From: Portulaca oleracea
Taxonomy: Eukaryota > Streptophyta > Magnoliopsida > Caryophyllales > Portulacaceae
Length of the DNA stretch: 64,000 bases
Assembly: GCA_029582165.1 (NCBI GenBank)
Contig: CM055870.1
Coordinates: 45,030,513-45,094,512, forward strand
Direction of reading: 5' to 3'
Shown here: positions 11,746 through 23,000 of the stretch, one piece after another
Numbering within the stretch: the first letter of the stretch is position 1
Layout of the letters: every line of letters starts with the position of its first letter
Made by a program: the position numbers and the translations under genes
The notes under the pieces: model-generated
What the model was told of the DNA's origin: nothing
Database searches by the model: none
What the model saw: the letters and a program-made list of their open reading frames with translations, nothing else

Positions 11746-12325
11746 TCGCAACAAAGACTCAACTTTACGAATTGGAATACCACCAATTTCTAAAGTTCAA
11801 ATGAGTACGGAGTTGCTTAAATTAGTAGGAAGCATCGATTTTATCCCAAGGACAAGTGATGCTTAAAAATCTGTAATGACAAGAGGATGAGTATTAGTAC
11901 TCTTAATAGACTTTGTGGAAAGCCTAATTACAGGGGTGGTATAATTACAAAGTCTACCTATGTAAGTGTAATGTGTGGCCGCATAAAGGAACTATGAGCT
12001 AAAGTTCCGAAACACTTATGAAGGATAAGGACACAAGGCCAGATAATAGTGTCAAAGTATCTACACTCAAGAATTAAAATATATGTGTGTTATGAGTATA
12101 GTTGGTCAATATAAATCCAAAGTTCAAAGCTATGTCTACTTTGCGATTTGGATACAATTTTGGCTCATATACACTAATTGAAAAGTTCAAAGAGTAATCT
12201 ACTTTTCATTAGGCATATGTTTATAAGGATTCTCTGGTGATTATAAGTTAAGGTATATCTCAAATAGCGGGGGTATAATCCTCTTAAGTAAAGTTATTTC
12301 AAGGGGTTTTATATACTCTTGAAAT
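11746..12325 (+). other. 3' untranslated region of the copia element
   Basis: 580 bp between the pol stop and the polypurine tract, with no ORF. A second polypurine-like copy, AAATAGCGGGGGT, occurs at 12262-12274, about 60 bp upstream of the true one. Confidence 0.7.
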
Positions 12326-12335
12326 AGCGGGGGAT
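12326..12335 (+). promoter_or_regulatory. polypurine tract of the copia element
   Basis: AGCGGGGGAT abuts the 3' LTR, the expected site for plus-strand DNA priming. Confidence 0.75.
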
Positions 12336-13045
12336 TGTTGGATATAATTTCAAGAGTATACGACAATTATATAGCCTAAAGATTAAAGTATAGCAAGTAT
12401 AAGGATCATATATAAGTGAAACAATAAGAATATGATCAACACGGGTGAAACAGGAAGCAACACGGGTCGTGTTGCCTTCCAGAGAGCAAGGAAACAATTC
12501 TTGCGCTCAACACGGGTCGTGTTGGATCAACACGGGTCGTGTTGAGCCAACACGGACCGTGTTGATTCAACACGGGTCGTGTTGAAGGCAGGATTGTATT
12601 AATTGCTAACGGCTATATGATTTTGTGTAATTACTGCTTGATATCGTCATTAAGCACGATTATCTTTGAGATTACAACTTATATGACTTGACTTGGTCAA
12701 GGTCATATTAAGGACATAATCTCATCATTAAGGCTCTTGATTACCCTTTGACTAGGGTATCCTAAGTGGGTGGTAACCTCCTATAAATAGGAGACATCCT
12801 AGGCTATTTGAGACACACCATTCTAAGCTAATCACAACCTCACTCTTGTCTAGACTGCAGCTATACTAGAGTGATTCAAGTGAGAATCTATTTCTTGAGT
12901 GTTACAAGTGCTAAGTTTTATCCCTTTGAACATTTACGGTATAGTAAATAGTTCTTAAGGAAAGTGAGTTCAAGGTCACAACTCTTAGCGTTATCCAAGC
13001 GAGGTTCCATTGTTTTATATACCGTTCACTCCCTTTCCTCCAACA
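12336..13045 (+). repeat. 3' LTR of the copia element
   Basis: 710 bp, nearly identical to the 5' LTR except for a 40-bp gain in U3: the CAACACGGGTCGTGTTG-type palindrome is present in four adjacent units (12508-12585) instead of two. Followed by the AATGG duplication. Confidence 0.95.
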
Positions 13046-13789
13046 AATGGAAAGGCAATTAAAAAGTCAATGACAAAGTAAAGATACATATAACCAAGAT
13101 ACTGGAAGTTAGAATGGCTAAGAGATCTCCCAGAATCAACGACGATCAGATAGGAGTCAACAGATAGATCGACAAACAACAAAGTCTAGAACAAAGGAGT
13201 ATGTTCATGCATCATAAAAAACATCGGTTATATTATTAGTGGGAACACAAATAAATTCCCAATAGTTACACCAGATCCAAAGAGTCAAGACCCAATTCAG
13301 AGAACAACAAATTTCTTGCAAAACGAATTTAACCATAGCCATAAGCACGAACAAAGATCCATGCAGAGAATAAGATAACGGTCCCAATGAGAACAACCAA
13401 AGAAAATCAATAGCCCACCATCAAAATCGGGTCCCAAGAGACAAAGAGCCCAAATTGAACGAAAACAACCAATAATACTTTTGAGACCCTAAAAAGATTA
13501 GATCTGAAAAAGTCTTCAGTAGGCAAAACAAGTGGGCCTTCTGCCGATAATAATTGACATCGACGAAACTGAAGGGATGAAGGGAAAGGGAAAGAGAGGG
13601 ATGAATCATGTCGGATAATCGAAGAGACCCTCTACCGAAGAATCAGAGAAACAAGAAAGACAACATCGGAACCAGAGAAGAAGGACACGAAGAAGAAAAG
13701 AAAGGAACAAACAATCTAAGAATTGAGAAAGTCAGCGGCCAAATGGAGAAATCCTCTCATTTTCTCTCTAAATGGCATTTTTGGTATTT
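13046..13789 (-). pseudogene. 5' portion of the LINE interrupted by copia
   Basis: Sequence beyond the copia insertion continues the minus-strand LINE toward its 5' end. It has no long ORF and only low-complexity purine-rich (plus strand) DNA near 13570-13760, which is CT-rich on the LINE sense strand as in a leader. Assignment rests on the copia target duplication rather than on protein similarity. Confidence 0.4.
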
Positions 13790-13814
13790 CACACACACAC
13801 ACACACACACACAC
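13790..13814. repeat. (AC)n microsatellite
   Basis: Twelve uninterrupted AC/CA dinucleotides. Confidence 0.95.
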
Positions 13815-13819
13815 TTTAA

Positions 13820-13997
13820 CTAACTTATTTGTTCCAAAATAATTGTCACTTTCCTATTTCCAATATTTAATTCAATTATTTTACATTATTTATTAGAGAA
13901 AGAAAAGACAAATGCAATTAAGGTTTGATAATTATTATAGTTATATATTGGTATGTGTGAAAATTATAATTCTGTCAATTAATTTCGAACGGATGGA
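13820..13997. mobile_element. partial Stowaway-like MITE
   Basis: Ends GTCAATTAATTTCGAACGGATGGAGT, the outer part of a Stowaway-type terminus; the opposite end is eroded into the AC repeat, where only TTGTTCCAAAATAATTGTCA remains. Confidence 0.45.

Positions 13998-14072
<75 letters not shown>
13998..14072. repeat. compound (GT)n(TA)n microsatellite
   Basis: About 12 GT units run straight into about 25 TA units. Confidence 0.95.
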
Positions 14073-14075
<3 letters not shown>

Positions 14076-14280
14076 AACAAATAATATTAGAATGACATTT
14101 TGGTGAGTAGGTCAGAAAGGATGGACATCAAGTATCGCAGAGATGGACATCAAGTTTGCATGGATAGTTGATGTCTCACTGATGTTCACCATGCAAACTT
14201 GATGTCCCTCTCTACGATATATGATGTCCATCTTTACAATACTTTATGTCCATCCCTTCTCACCTTCTCATATTATTTGT

Positions 14281-14284
<4 letters not shown>
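14073..14284. mobile_element. small MITE between two AT microsatellites
   Basis: The ends GGGAACAAATAATATTAG and ATATTATTTGTTCTC are inverted repeats. Inside, ACATCAAGTTTGCATGG (about 14146) and CCATGCAAACTTGATGT (about 14189) form a strong hairpin. It lies exactly between TA arrays, so TA-rich DNA was the likely target. Family not assigned. Confidence 0.6.
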
Positions 14285-14329
<45 letters not shown>

Positions 14330-14353
14330 TACACATATATATATACACACACC
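14285..14353. repeat. (AT)n microsatellite
   Basis: About 20 AT units followed by degenerate AT and AC repeats to 14353. Confidence 0.9.
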
Positions 14354-14557
14354 GTAGTTTTCATATTAAAAAATATAATATATTTTGAAATACTAAGTTG
14401 TAATGAAAATTTCTTATTATTATTACATTGTTGTTTACTAAATTTGAGCCTATATATGCAATACAAATTGTTTTTAGGTTTTTAATTTAATTGATGATTA
14501 TATGTAAGGATATCATAACCGATGTACATAGATTTTATGATGCGTTTACGTGCTATA

Positions 14558-14806
14558 GGCCATGTTCTTTACGGTGCGGTGCGGTGCGGTACAACAACTG
14601 ACCATACTACTCAATATTCTTCTACACTTCACCATAGTTTACCATAATTATTATCAATATATCTTCTCACTTATCTTTCTCCTCACTTTTCTCTTCTACT
14701 TCTTCATATTCTCACCACAACTCACCATAGTTCACCACACTTTTCAATGATTTCACCGCACCGCACCGTCACCGCACTCCACCCACCACATAAAAAGAAC
14801 AAGGCC
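14558..14806. mobile_element. Tourist-like MITE
   Basis: GGCCATGTTCTTT at the left and AAAGAACAAGGCC at the right are inverted termini; the left subterminal part has (GTGCG)n and the right has the complementary CCGCACCGCACCG. The flanks (ATA, TAA) are a degenerate TWA duplication. Confidence 0.7.
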
Positions 14807-14965
14807 TAAAAATATCTACATCAAGAAAATATATGAATTATGATAGTACAAATTTTCTCAATGATATTAATCATTAAGTTTGAATTAATAATTACTATAA
14901 CTTATTCATAAAAACAAATTTGCTACAATTATAAACACTTTTGGTCATGAAATGCTAGTTATTCT

Positions 14966-15262
14966 TACTGTACTTTTATACGGTGCGGTACGATGCAGTA
15001 TCACAACTCACTATACTAATCAATATTCTGACATTTTACTATAACATACCCCACTTTACCATAATCATTATCAATATATCTCCTCACTTTTCTCTCTCCT
15101 TACTTTTCTCTTCTACTTTTCACATTCTCTCTCATTATCTACCATATCAATAGCACTTTCTATAAACTTTATCATATCATTCCATAGTCCATCGCACTTT
15201 CCACTATTTTATCATAATGGACCATTTTCACACCATACCAACCAGATAAAAGAACAGGGTCT
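14966..15262. mobile_element. diverged Tourist-like MITE
   Basis: The body parallels the 14558 copy (GGTGCGGTA...CACAACTCACTATACTA..., CTCCTCACTTTTCTC). The right end AGATAAAAGAACAGGGTCT matches the family; the left end (TACTTTTATACGGTGCGG) is degraded. Confidence 0.5.
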
Positions 15263-15658
15263 GAATAATAAGTCATCATTTAAATTGTTACTTTTGTCAT
15301 GAAAGCACACTTCATTCCAATCATCTCATATAGTCCTATTAGAAAAAGAAATTATCTCATATACTCATTCACTTAAATTTTTCTACGTTAAGGGTCCGCT
15401 TGGAAAGGGAGTTAGAAAGGAGGGTAGGAGTTCAAAAGAGTAAAGGAGGGTAGGGTATGAGAGTTCTTGTAAGGGTAAACTATTTACTCTTGCTTGGGAA
15501 CTCAATTAAAAGAGTTCATAAGAGTAAGTATTTAATTGACATATTTGCCATTTAATATCATATGTAATACAATGACAAGGTATTGCATTTATACATTAGC
15601 TCTATTCTCATTCTCTCTTTACCTCTTCCCCCTCTCTCTCCACCTACATTTTCTCTAC

Positions 15659-15692
<34 letters not shown>

Positions 15693-15794
15693 CTCTGAAC
15701 AACACTTTTCTCTCTCTATACTCTCTCTACCCTTTTTCTCTCTCTCCACCCTCTCAGTCCGCAAATTATGATATAACACTGAGTGTACCATGCT

Positions 15795-16540
15795 AGGAGT
15801 GTACGGCATGATAATTTCCTAACTTGGATATTTTCTTAACTTGGATGCATATTTTCCCTTACGCAATGCAATTTTTCCCACCTTGGACGCAAAATTATCA
15901 TGATATGAGTGTATCATGATAATTTCCCAATTTGGATGCATATTTTCCTTACGCAATGTAGTTTTTCTAACCTTGGATGCATATTTTTCCCTTACACAAT
16001 GCACAGTTGGTAATAAATTTTCTATCATGTAATGCATGTGTTTCCAGACTTAGGTGCAGTATTCAAGTACTGCAATGTATATTTATTGCAACATCATATA
16101 TTTTCCCTTACACAATGCACAGTTGGATGCAGAATTATCATGATATGAGCATAGTTATTAAAATCTCGATCCTGATTTACGATCTTTCGATTTTATGGTC
16201 CAAAATCGTCGATACGATTATACTATTTATACACGACCCACAATCCTACATGGGCTAAATTCCGATCCTAGCTTTCCCATAGTTTCGAGTTAGGATCCTT
16301 ATTTTAACAACCTTGGATATGAGCATAACATGATAATTTTCCAACTTCGATATTTTCCCAACTTAGATGCATATTTTCATTTACGCAATGCAATTTTTCC
16401 CACCTTAGATGCAGAATTATCATGATATGAGTGCATCATGATAATTTCCCAACTTGGATGTTTTCCCAACTTGGATGCATATTTTCCCACCTTGGATGCA
16501 TATTTATATCAAGTGTACCGTGCTATGTACACTCAGTCCT
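15795..16540. repeat. degenerate tandem repeat (about 90-130 bp unit)
   Basis: The phrases CATGATAATTTCCCAACTTGGATGCATATTTTCCC and CTTACGCAATGCA recur at 15808, 15927, 16078, 16330 and 16436 with drift. No coding content. Confidence 0.6.
16154..16315. mobile_element. 162-bp MITE with long target duplication
   Basis: GTTATTAAAATCTCGATCC and GGATCCTTATTTTAACAAC are inverted ends. GATATGAGCATA flanks it at 16142-16153 and 16316-16327. A duplication of 9 bp or more suggests a Mutator-like origin, but the host DNA is itself repetitive, so the match may partly be older. Confidence 0.5.
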
Positions 16541-16559
16541 TCCGTATAATTGCTGCTCT

Positions 16560-16560
<1 letters not shown>

Positions 16561-16594
<34 letters not shown>

Positions 16595-16611
16595 ATCTTT
16601 CTCTCTCACAC

Positions 16612-16648
<37 letters not shown>
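16561..16648. repeat. (CT)n...(AG)n inverted microsatellite
   Basis: A CT run (16561-16592) is followed 20 bp later by an AG run (16614-16648), so a single strand can fold into a long hairpin. A separate CT run lies at 15662-15690. Confidence 0.85.
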
Positions 16649-16649
<1 letters not shown>

Positions 16650-16813
16650 TGTATGTGTGTTATATATGATTCAATCAGGGCTAAGGGTAATATGATTATT
16701 TTCTATTTTATGTATGTTAGGATTTAATTAAACTTTTCCTTGCACCCCAAATTGGGGTGTAACAAAAATAAGAGTAAAAAGGGGTTTGGGGTGGGTAAAT
16801 TTCACTCCTCTTA

Positions 16814-17059
16814 GGCCCTGTTCTTTTCTTGTGGTTGGCAAACTGCGGTGCCACAGCCTACCGTAATTTGCCACTACCCACCACATTTTACTGCAAATCA
16901 TTACTTTTTCTCTCCTCACTTTTCTCCTCTACTTTTTACATTCTCTCTCCTCACCTACCCCACATACCAATAACCTACCACAATTCCACCACACACCACC
17001 ACAATTCCACCACTCCTCACCATACCATTCCGCAAAATACCGCATAAAAGAACAGGGCC
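16814..17059. mobile_element. Tourist-like MITE, TTA duplication
   Basis: GGCCCTGTTCTTTT and AAAAGAACAGGGCC are perfect termini; TTA flanks both sides (16811-16813, 17060-17062). The body has the family's TTTTCTCTCCTCAC pyrimidine tract. This copy defines the target rule for the other Tourist copies here. Confidence 0.85.
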
Positions 17060-17162
17060 TTAATTTACTTTCCCTTACCCTCTCCCTTCCCAAACAGGGG
17101 TAAGGAGGAGTAAACACCCTCAATTACCCCCCAATCCCATTTACCTTCCTCCTAAGCAGAGC

Positions 17163-18104
17163 ATAAAAGTTTGAAAATACTATAATTTTAGCGTGGAACA
17201 TTAAATATCAACTTAACTAACTATCATTTACTAGCTAGCCTCATATAAAATTTATTACAACCTCTATTCTTGTTTATATGAGTTTTTAACTAATTTCTTT
17301 TATGTCCTATTATAACCACTTTATCTTCCTAATAATTAATTAATTGTTAATTTTCTTGTATTAATCATATTATTTATTGAATAAATGTTAATAATTAATT
17401 TTAATTGAAGGTATTTAGGCAATTATTCTAACAACTATCTCATAAAATTTTACAAATCATTTTTCTAGCCATCTTTGTTTGAAATGTGGGTTTCTTTATA
17501 TTTATTTATAACTCCAGTATAGTCTTTTTACTGAAGTTAGAAATGTATCTCTAACATTAAAATAAAGAATATTTTTCTAATTATTGAATATTTATTTTTT
17601 GAAAAATGAAACTAACCTACTCCCTTCATTCTTTACTATATGTCACTATAGGGAAAGTGTAATTAATATTTATAAACTTTGGATCATTAGTCATTAAAGA
17701 TATACAACAACTTTAAGTATAAAAATGATCAAAATATAATTGACATCACTAAATTTTTTGTGAAAATATTTTTATATTGATGAAGCGATACAAAATTTTG
17801 CATGTTTATTATTTTAGTCATTGAAAATTAAAGTGGTACAACAAAGGTTACAAAAAAATTAAAAATTAGACATATTAAGAAATAGGACTAGTACAACATC
17901 TTTAAACAAGTAAGAGGCAATTGCCTCGGTTTTTTATATGTATTATGTTGTGAAGGCTACTCTGTTTGCTTGTGTTCACACACGTAATTACTCTTTCACC
18001 CTTCCATATAATAATATAGTTAGTACACAAGAAATTATCGTTTTTCCCTAATATAATAATTAATAAGCAATTTGCCTTATATCTTGTGTTCTGACACAAA
18101 ATTA
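17163..18104. other. AT-rich intergenic DNA
   Basis: No gene is visible. A CTACTCCCTTCATTCTTTAC sequence at 17617 looks like one eroded Stowaway-type end. Confidence 0.6.
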
Positions 18105-18400
18105 CTCCCTTTGTTTCATATTAATTGACATAATTGAAAATTTTTCACATACCAATTTTAAACTAAAAAAACTAACCATATGATTAAATAACACTATTTT
18201 CCAAGGCGTTTTTTCGAATATCAAGGTGTAAGTAGTGAGAGAATGTGAGTAATAATTGCTTTTATTAATTGAAAAAGTAAAAAGTTAACATAGTTATTAA
18301 AGTTGAAATAATTGAATTAAGTATCGGGAAATGGAAAATGACAATTATTTTGGAACAAAAAAAGTTAGTTTAAGTGTCAATTAATATGGAACGGAGGGAG
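18105..18400. mobile_element. Stowaway-like MITE
   Basis: CTCCCTTTGTTTCATATTAA and TTAATATGGAACGGAGGGAG are inverted ends, with TA at 18103-18104 and 18401-18402. This is the typical plant Stowaway (Tc1/mariner) signature. Confidence 0.8.
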
Positions 18401-18409
18401 TATTACCCT

Positions 18410-18835
18410 CAAACATAGGGGTACTATTGCATGTCACAAAATTTTCACCTCTATTTTAAAGTGATTGAACTTCTCAAATTGGTTAGGGTGACAATCAAAT
18501 TAACTGGAACAGAGGTAGTATATATAGTCAATATTCATTAATTTTTGATTGCATATGTCACAAAAAATCAGTCATATGATTAGAAATTTTTTTCATTTCA
18601 ACAAAAGTAAGATAAATGATTTTAGGGAGGTAGTATATATAATCAATATTCATTAACTTTTTATTGCATATGCCACAAAAATATTCTACTCATATGTATA
18701 AGATTTTAGTAATTACTCGCCCTCAAATATAGGGGTACTATTGTAGGTCTCAAAATCTTTTACCTTAATTTCAAGGTGATTGAACTTCTCAAATTAGTAA
18801 GGGTGGCAATTAAATTGAAACAAGGTAGTATATAT
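18410..18835. repeat. direct repeats around the hAT-like insertion
   Basis: Two blocks alternate: a CCCTCAAACATAGGGGTACT block (18410-18515, again 18719-18829) and a GTAGTATATATAGTCAATAT block (18516-18630, again from 18633, and again from 24903 beyond the hAT-like element). The uninterrupted copy at 18512-18560 serves as an empty site for that element. Confidence 0.7.
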
Positions 18836-19679
18836 TAGACCTGGCAAAGTTGATCCGAGATCCGAAATCCGATCCGAAAAATCCGAACCCGAATCCGATC
18901 CGACACCGAAATGGATGATCCGGTCTTGATCCGAACCCGGAGATAATCCGACCCCGAATCTGATCCGAATCTCAACCCGAATTTATCAAATAAGAAAGAG
19001 ATCCAAAATTATCCGATCCGATCCGAACCTGACCCGAGGATTGCCAAATCCGAGTTAACCCGAATTCGAAAATGCCCGAACTGATTTTTACCCGACCCGA
19101 GCCACATCCGAAATAATCTGATCCGATCCGAACCCGACCCCTGCATTGCCAAATCTGAGTTAACCCGAATCCGAAATTGCCTGAACTGAATTTTATCTGA
19201 CCCGAGCCACATCTGACCCGAGCCAAGCCAAATCCGATTTAACCCGAATCCGAATTTTATCTTATTCAAGCCGCATCCGACCCGAGTCAAATTTGATTTA
19301 ACCCGAGTTCGACAATTGCCCGAACGGAGTTTCACCCGGCTCGACGCACATCCGACCTGAAATAGAACCAAACTAAGCCGACCCGATTATAATTCAACCA
19401 ATTAGAATAAAAAATGTTCAGTACCATTATAATTTATAAATTATATAATTCAACTTTACTTTTAAGTTGGATTTTTGTAAATTGTGATGATTACCTTTAA
19501 TTTATAAATTATATTTTTTGATTTTTGAATTCTGAATTTAGAGCTTAGTAGACGTGTATTCAAAACCATCCGCCAATCCACAACCACTATATATCTAAAC
19601 TACAAATTTTTCAAACAAGGTCTGTGTAATTGACATAAAATTATAGACTAATTTCATTACTTGTGTGTATATGATCGCC

Positions 19680-20085
19680 CACTACAAGAAAACAAGGATT
19701 GGGCGTCATTTGATTTCGCCACCCTATATCGATTTTTCGCCGCCCTATGCGTAGGACGACGAAATCATTATCGTCGTTAGTTTGACGTCATAGCCGCGAA
19801 GCCCTATATTAGGACGACAAAATGTAAAAGTGACGTCCTATATGGCCAATAGGACGACGAAAATAATCGTGGTCCTATAGATAAATATTGTCGCCCTCTG
19901 AACAAAAAGCGACACAAACATTCTGATGTCCTCCGATGTTTAGAAGCGACGATATTTTCGACGTCCTATGTCTGATTGCTGAGGCCCTGTAACTCGTTAA
20001 GAGCGACAAAAATATATTTTGACATCCTTCATTGTTAAAGGACGACAAAAATTTTGTCGTTCAATAGCTTTAAGCTAACTTACAA
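19680..20085. mobile_element. CACTA-like transposon terminus
   Basis: CACTACAAGAAAA at 19680 is the plant CACTA (En/Spm) terminus. It is followed by the usual subterminal repeats, here AGGACGACGAAA, TGACGTCCTAT and TCGTCG in both orientations up to 20070. No matching TTTTCTTGTAGTG end was found downstream, so the element is truncated or its other end is degraded. Confidence 0.65.
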
Positions 20086-23000
20086 TAATTGTTTTCCTGT
20101 ATTCAAAGGGTCAAGCATCTAACATTAATATGCAATAAGAATACAACAATAAGTCATCAATTTAACCAATAATGATTTCATATAGTTAAAAGCATAAAAG
20201 TTTTTACAAAGTTTAGATATCTAACCCAAATTACAAATGATAAAACAAGTTGGCCTATTGTTTGGTGCAAGGTAATTAATAACATAAGACAAAAGCTAGC
20301 ATACTATTGGCCTCCAAAATATACACTTGACATATATGCAACGTATAGACAAAATAACTTCACATGTGTTGAGAGTTGTTTCTTCAACTAATATGTGCAA
20401 AAGATATCTCATTCACATCGATCAATTAGGATTTTGCTATCCTTACTTCCATGCCAGCGTTGTCAAAATAATAGCATCACTCCTAAATTTCTGCAAAAAT
20501 AACATTCATGTCAAAAAATAAACCCCAAAAAGTTCAATAGCTACATAACAAAAATATTGTGCAAATAGGATCTTCAAAATCAGTTTCAGGATCTCAACCA
20601 AGTACTCATCAATTCAACACAACCAAACTTGAAGTCCTAAGCAATAACTCTAAATCAAAAATCTAGTTTCACATTCAATCAATGCAGAATTCAATTACCA
20701 AATGATGTCAGCCACAAGGACATATGTATCATGGTGGAACTATTTCATGATCTATTTTTCCACCACCAAATTGCAAGTGTACCAAACATTACAATCACAA
20801 ATATCAACAAAACAGACCAAAATCTCAAGCAAAATTGTCATCTACTAACTATTTTGGCATAATCCCCGTTCTAACATTTCATTAACAGAACCAAAAGTCT
20901 AAAATCCAAGTGTTATTCAAGTAACATATATCCAAAATCCCAATATAGCAAAAACACTCTACTGTAAATAAAAGGGGGGGGGGGAAGTTTTACACAACCT
21001 CCACAAAAGAAGCCTGTGTAACTATGGCTGCTCTAAACTAATTCAGGCTTCCTTCCACTAATTTTAGATGCATTGTTTGGCAATCTATTTCAACAATAAC
21101 ATGGTGAAGTCCCAATTTCCTAAATGATTTCCAAACAGTGTACAGAAAGCTAGAAGAAGAGAGCATGAATTAGTCTAGTTTAGCCTTAATTATAATCAAG
21201 AACTTAATTCACTAGACACGCTTATATTCTAAATTATGAGTGAGATTCCATATCAGAGAGAGAAGCAGACATACTGACCCAGTAGCTGCTAGGAAAATTA
21301 CTCGCAACCACCATCAATTTCTTGCAACACCAGGGTCAGGGCTTCAACAACTTCAAGTTGCATAAGTAACAAAGTTAAAGACTTTGAATTAGGAGCATGA
21401 GGGAGAATTGGAATTGTATAGAGAGAGACAGCAACAATTATGTTCCCTGGACCATCGACTGTTGACAGAATCTACCCCGGACCATCGATCATCGATGTCC
21501 CCAAGTCTGTTGCTGATATTCATAGCTATCAAATTAGGGTTTAACAGTACAATTAAATCATGGAGATATACAGGAAAAGATAAAGATACAGACCTTATTG
21601 ATTTCAAATACTGTGAGCCGATGACCAACGCCAGACCGTCGATCGTTGCGGGAATTCGGTGTGAGCCGATGACACATACATTGAAAAACAAAGGTGAAGC
21701 TAAGACAAGATGATCTGCACAATACCTAAACCAAGATTAACAACACAAAATTCTCAATAATCTAATAATTGACGATCTTTATCTTATTATAGCACAGTTT
21801 TGGTTCAGTTTTCTTTGTTTAGTTCTTTCCTCTGGCATTCACTTGAATAAAAGTTGAAACAGGCATAGATTACCTCGAAGTATACAGTTCATCGACATTT
21901 ATTAATCATAAATTCTGAAAGAAGACTAAGACATGAGAATGTGAATTAACGAAGGAGTACTTGAAAAAAAATTAAAGGGAACATTCCAACCAGAGAAGTG
22001 AGGAACATTCTAACTAGGGAAGGAGCACTTGAAGAAAACTGAGACATGAGAGTGTGAATTAATAACATGTTTTCAGAGGTCCAAAAATCACCCCCAAAAC
22101 TGGAAGCCTGTTGGCTTCAATGGCTACCCAAGTCAAATGAGACAGAAAGAGAAGTGAGGAAGATCGATTGAGAGAGAAAGCACTTGAATCAACGATGGAG
22201 CACTTGAATCAACATTTATTAATCATAAAAACCATAACTTTTCATCACTAACCTGTTTTCCGAGGTCCAGCAACCACCCCCGAACCTAGAACCATGATGG
22301 CTTCAATGACTGCCCAGGTCCAGCAACCACCCGCGAAATTGGAAAACCAATTGAGAGAGAAAGCTCGACACCAACATGTTGAGAAACAATGGATGAGAAA
22401 CAGAAAAACGTGACAGAGAAACGATGGCTGCCCTTCAATGGAGGAGTGAAAGAGAGAGTTGAGACGTCACCTTCAATGGCTGCCCTTCGAAGCCATCGCC
22501 ATGACTTGAGACAGTAGCAGAGAGAGAGAGTAGGGAGTGTAGAGTGAGGACGCGGTGAATTAGGGTTAGAAAGTGAAACTGGAGACGGGATGTGAATTAG
22601 CTAGGGTTAGAAAAATGAAAGCGCGGACTAATTTGACAGCCCTTTTGAAATTTGGCGAAAATTTGGAGCGGCAACGTGAAAATGGAAGGCGCCATTACCA
22701 AATTCTGGGGCAGTCATATGTAAAAAAGGGGCCACAATTTGATTCTTGGTCCAAACTAAAATTTTGCCGCCCTGAATCTAACGGTTTAAGATTGAAGTGG
22801 GAGTGACACATCAGCAATCCGTGGGAACCTCAAACTACTCTTCTGCACCACTCGTTATGGAAAACACGGATTGACCATCCTAAATCTATTTTTTAAAATT
22901 AAATATACTCTTTACACACTAAATTATGATTATAAATTTCAAGAAAACAGTTAAAAAAAATTATTTAGTAATTTTATGGAAAAAACTGTATTATTTTACA

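Larger units (their letters stand above)
7438..13045 (+). mobile_element. full-length but defective Ty1/copia retrotransposon
   Basis: The order is 5' LTR, unusual primer site, gag, integrase, reverse transcriptase, RNase H, polypurine tract, 3' LTR. The placement of integrase before reverse transcriptase defines Ty1/copia. Both LTRs run TGTTGG...CCAACA, and the direct repeat AATGG flanks the element at 7433-7437 and 13046-13050, so the ends are exact. It inserted into a minus-strand LINE remnant. It cannot be autonomous: the zinc knuckle and protease are deleted near 8843, gag and pol carry stops and frameshifts, and the catalytic Glu of integrase reads Lys. Confidence 0.95.
15391..17162. 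mobile_element. candidate composite MITE with internal insertions
   Basis: GGTCCGCTTGGAAAGGGAG near 15391 and the sequence ending CTTCCTCCTAAGCAGAGC near 17162 are weak inverted termini around GGGTAGGAGT-type and TACCCTCTCCC-type subterminal DNA. Between them lie tandem repeats (15795-16540), CT/GA microsatellites and a Tourist MITE. The ends are plausible, not proven. Confidence 0.35.

Noticed and set aside
18972..19371. Gly/Arg/Ser-rich minus-strand ORFs
   Set aside because: They are translations of the CCGAACC repeats of a hAT-like element.
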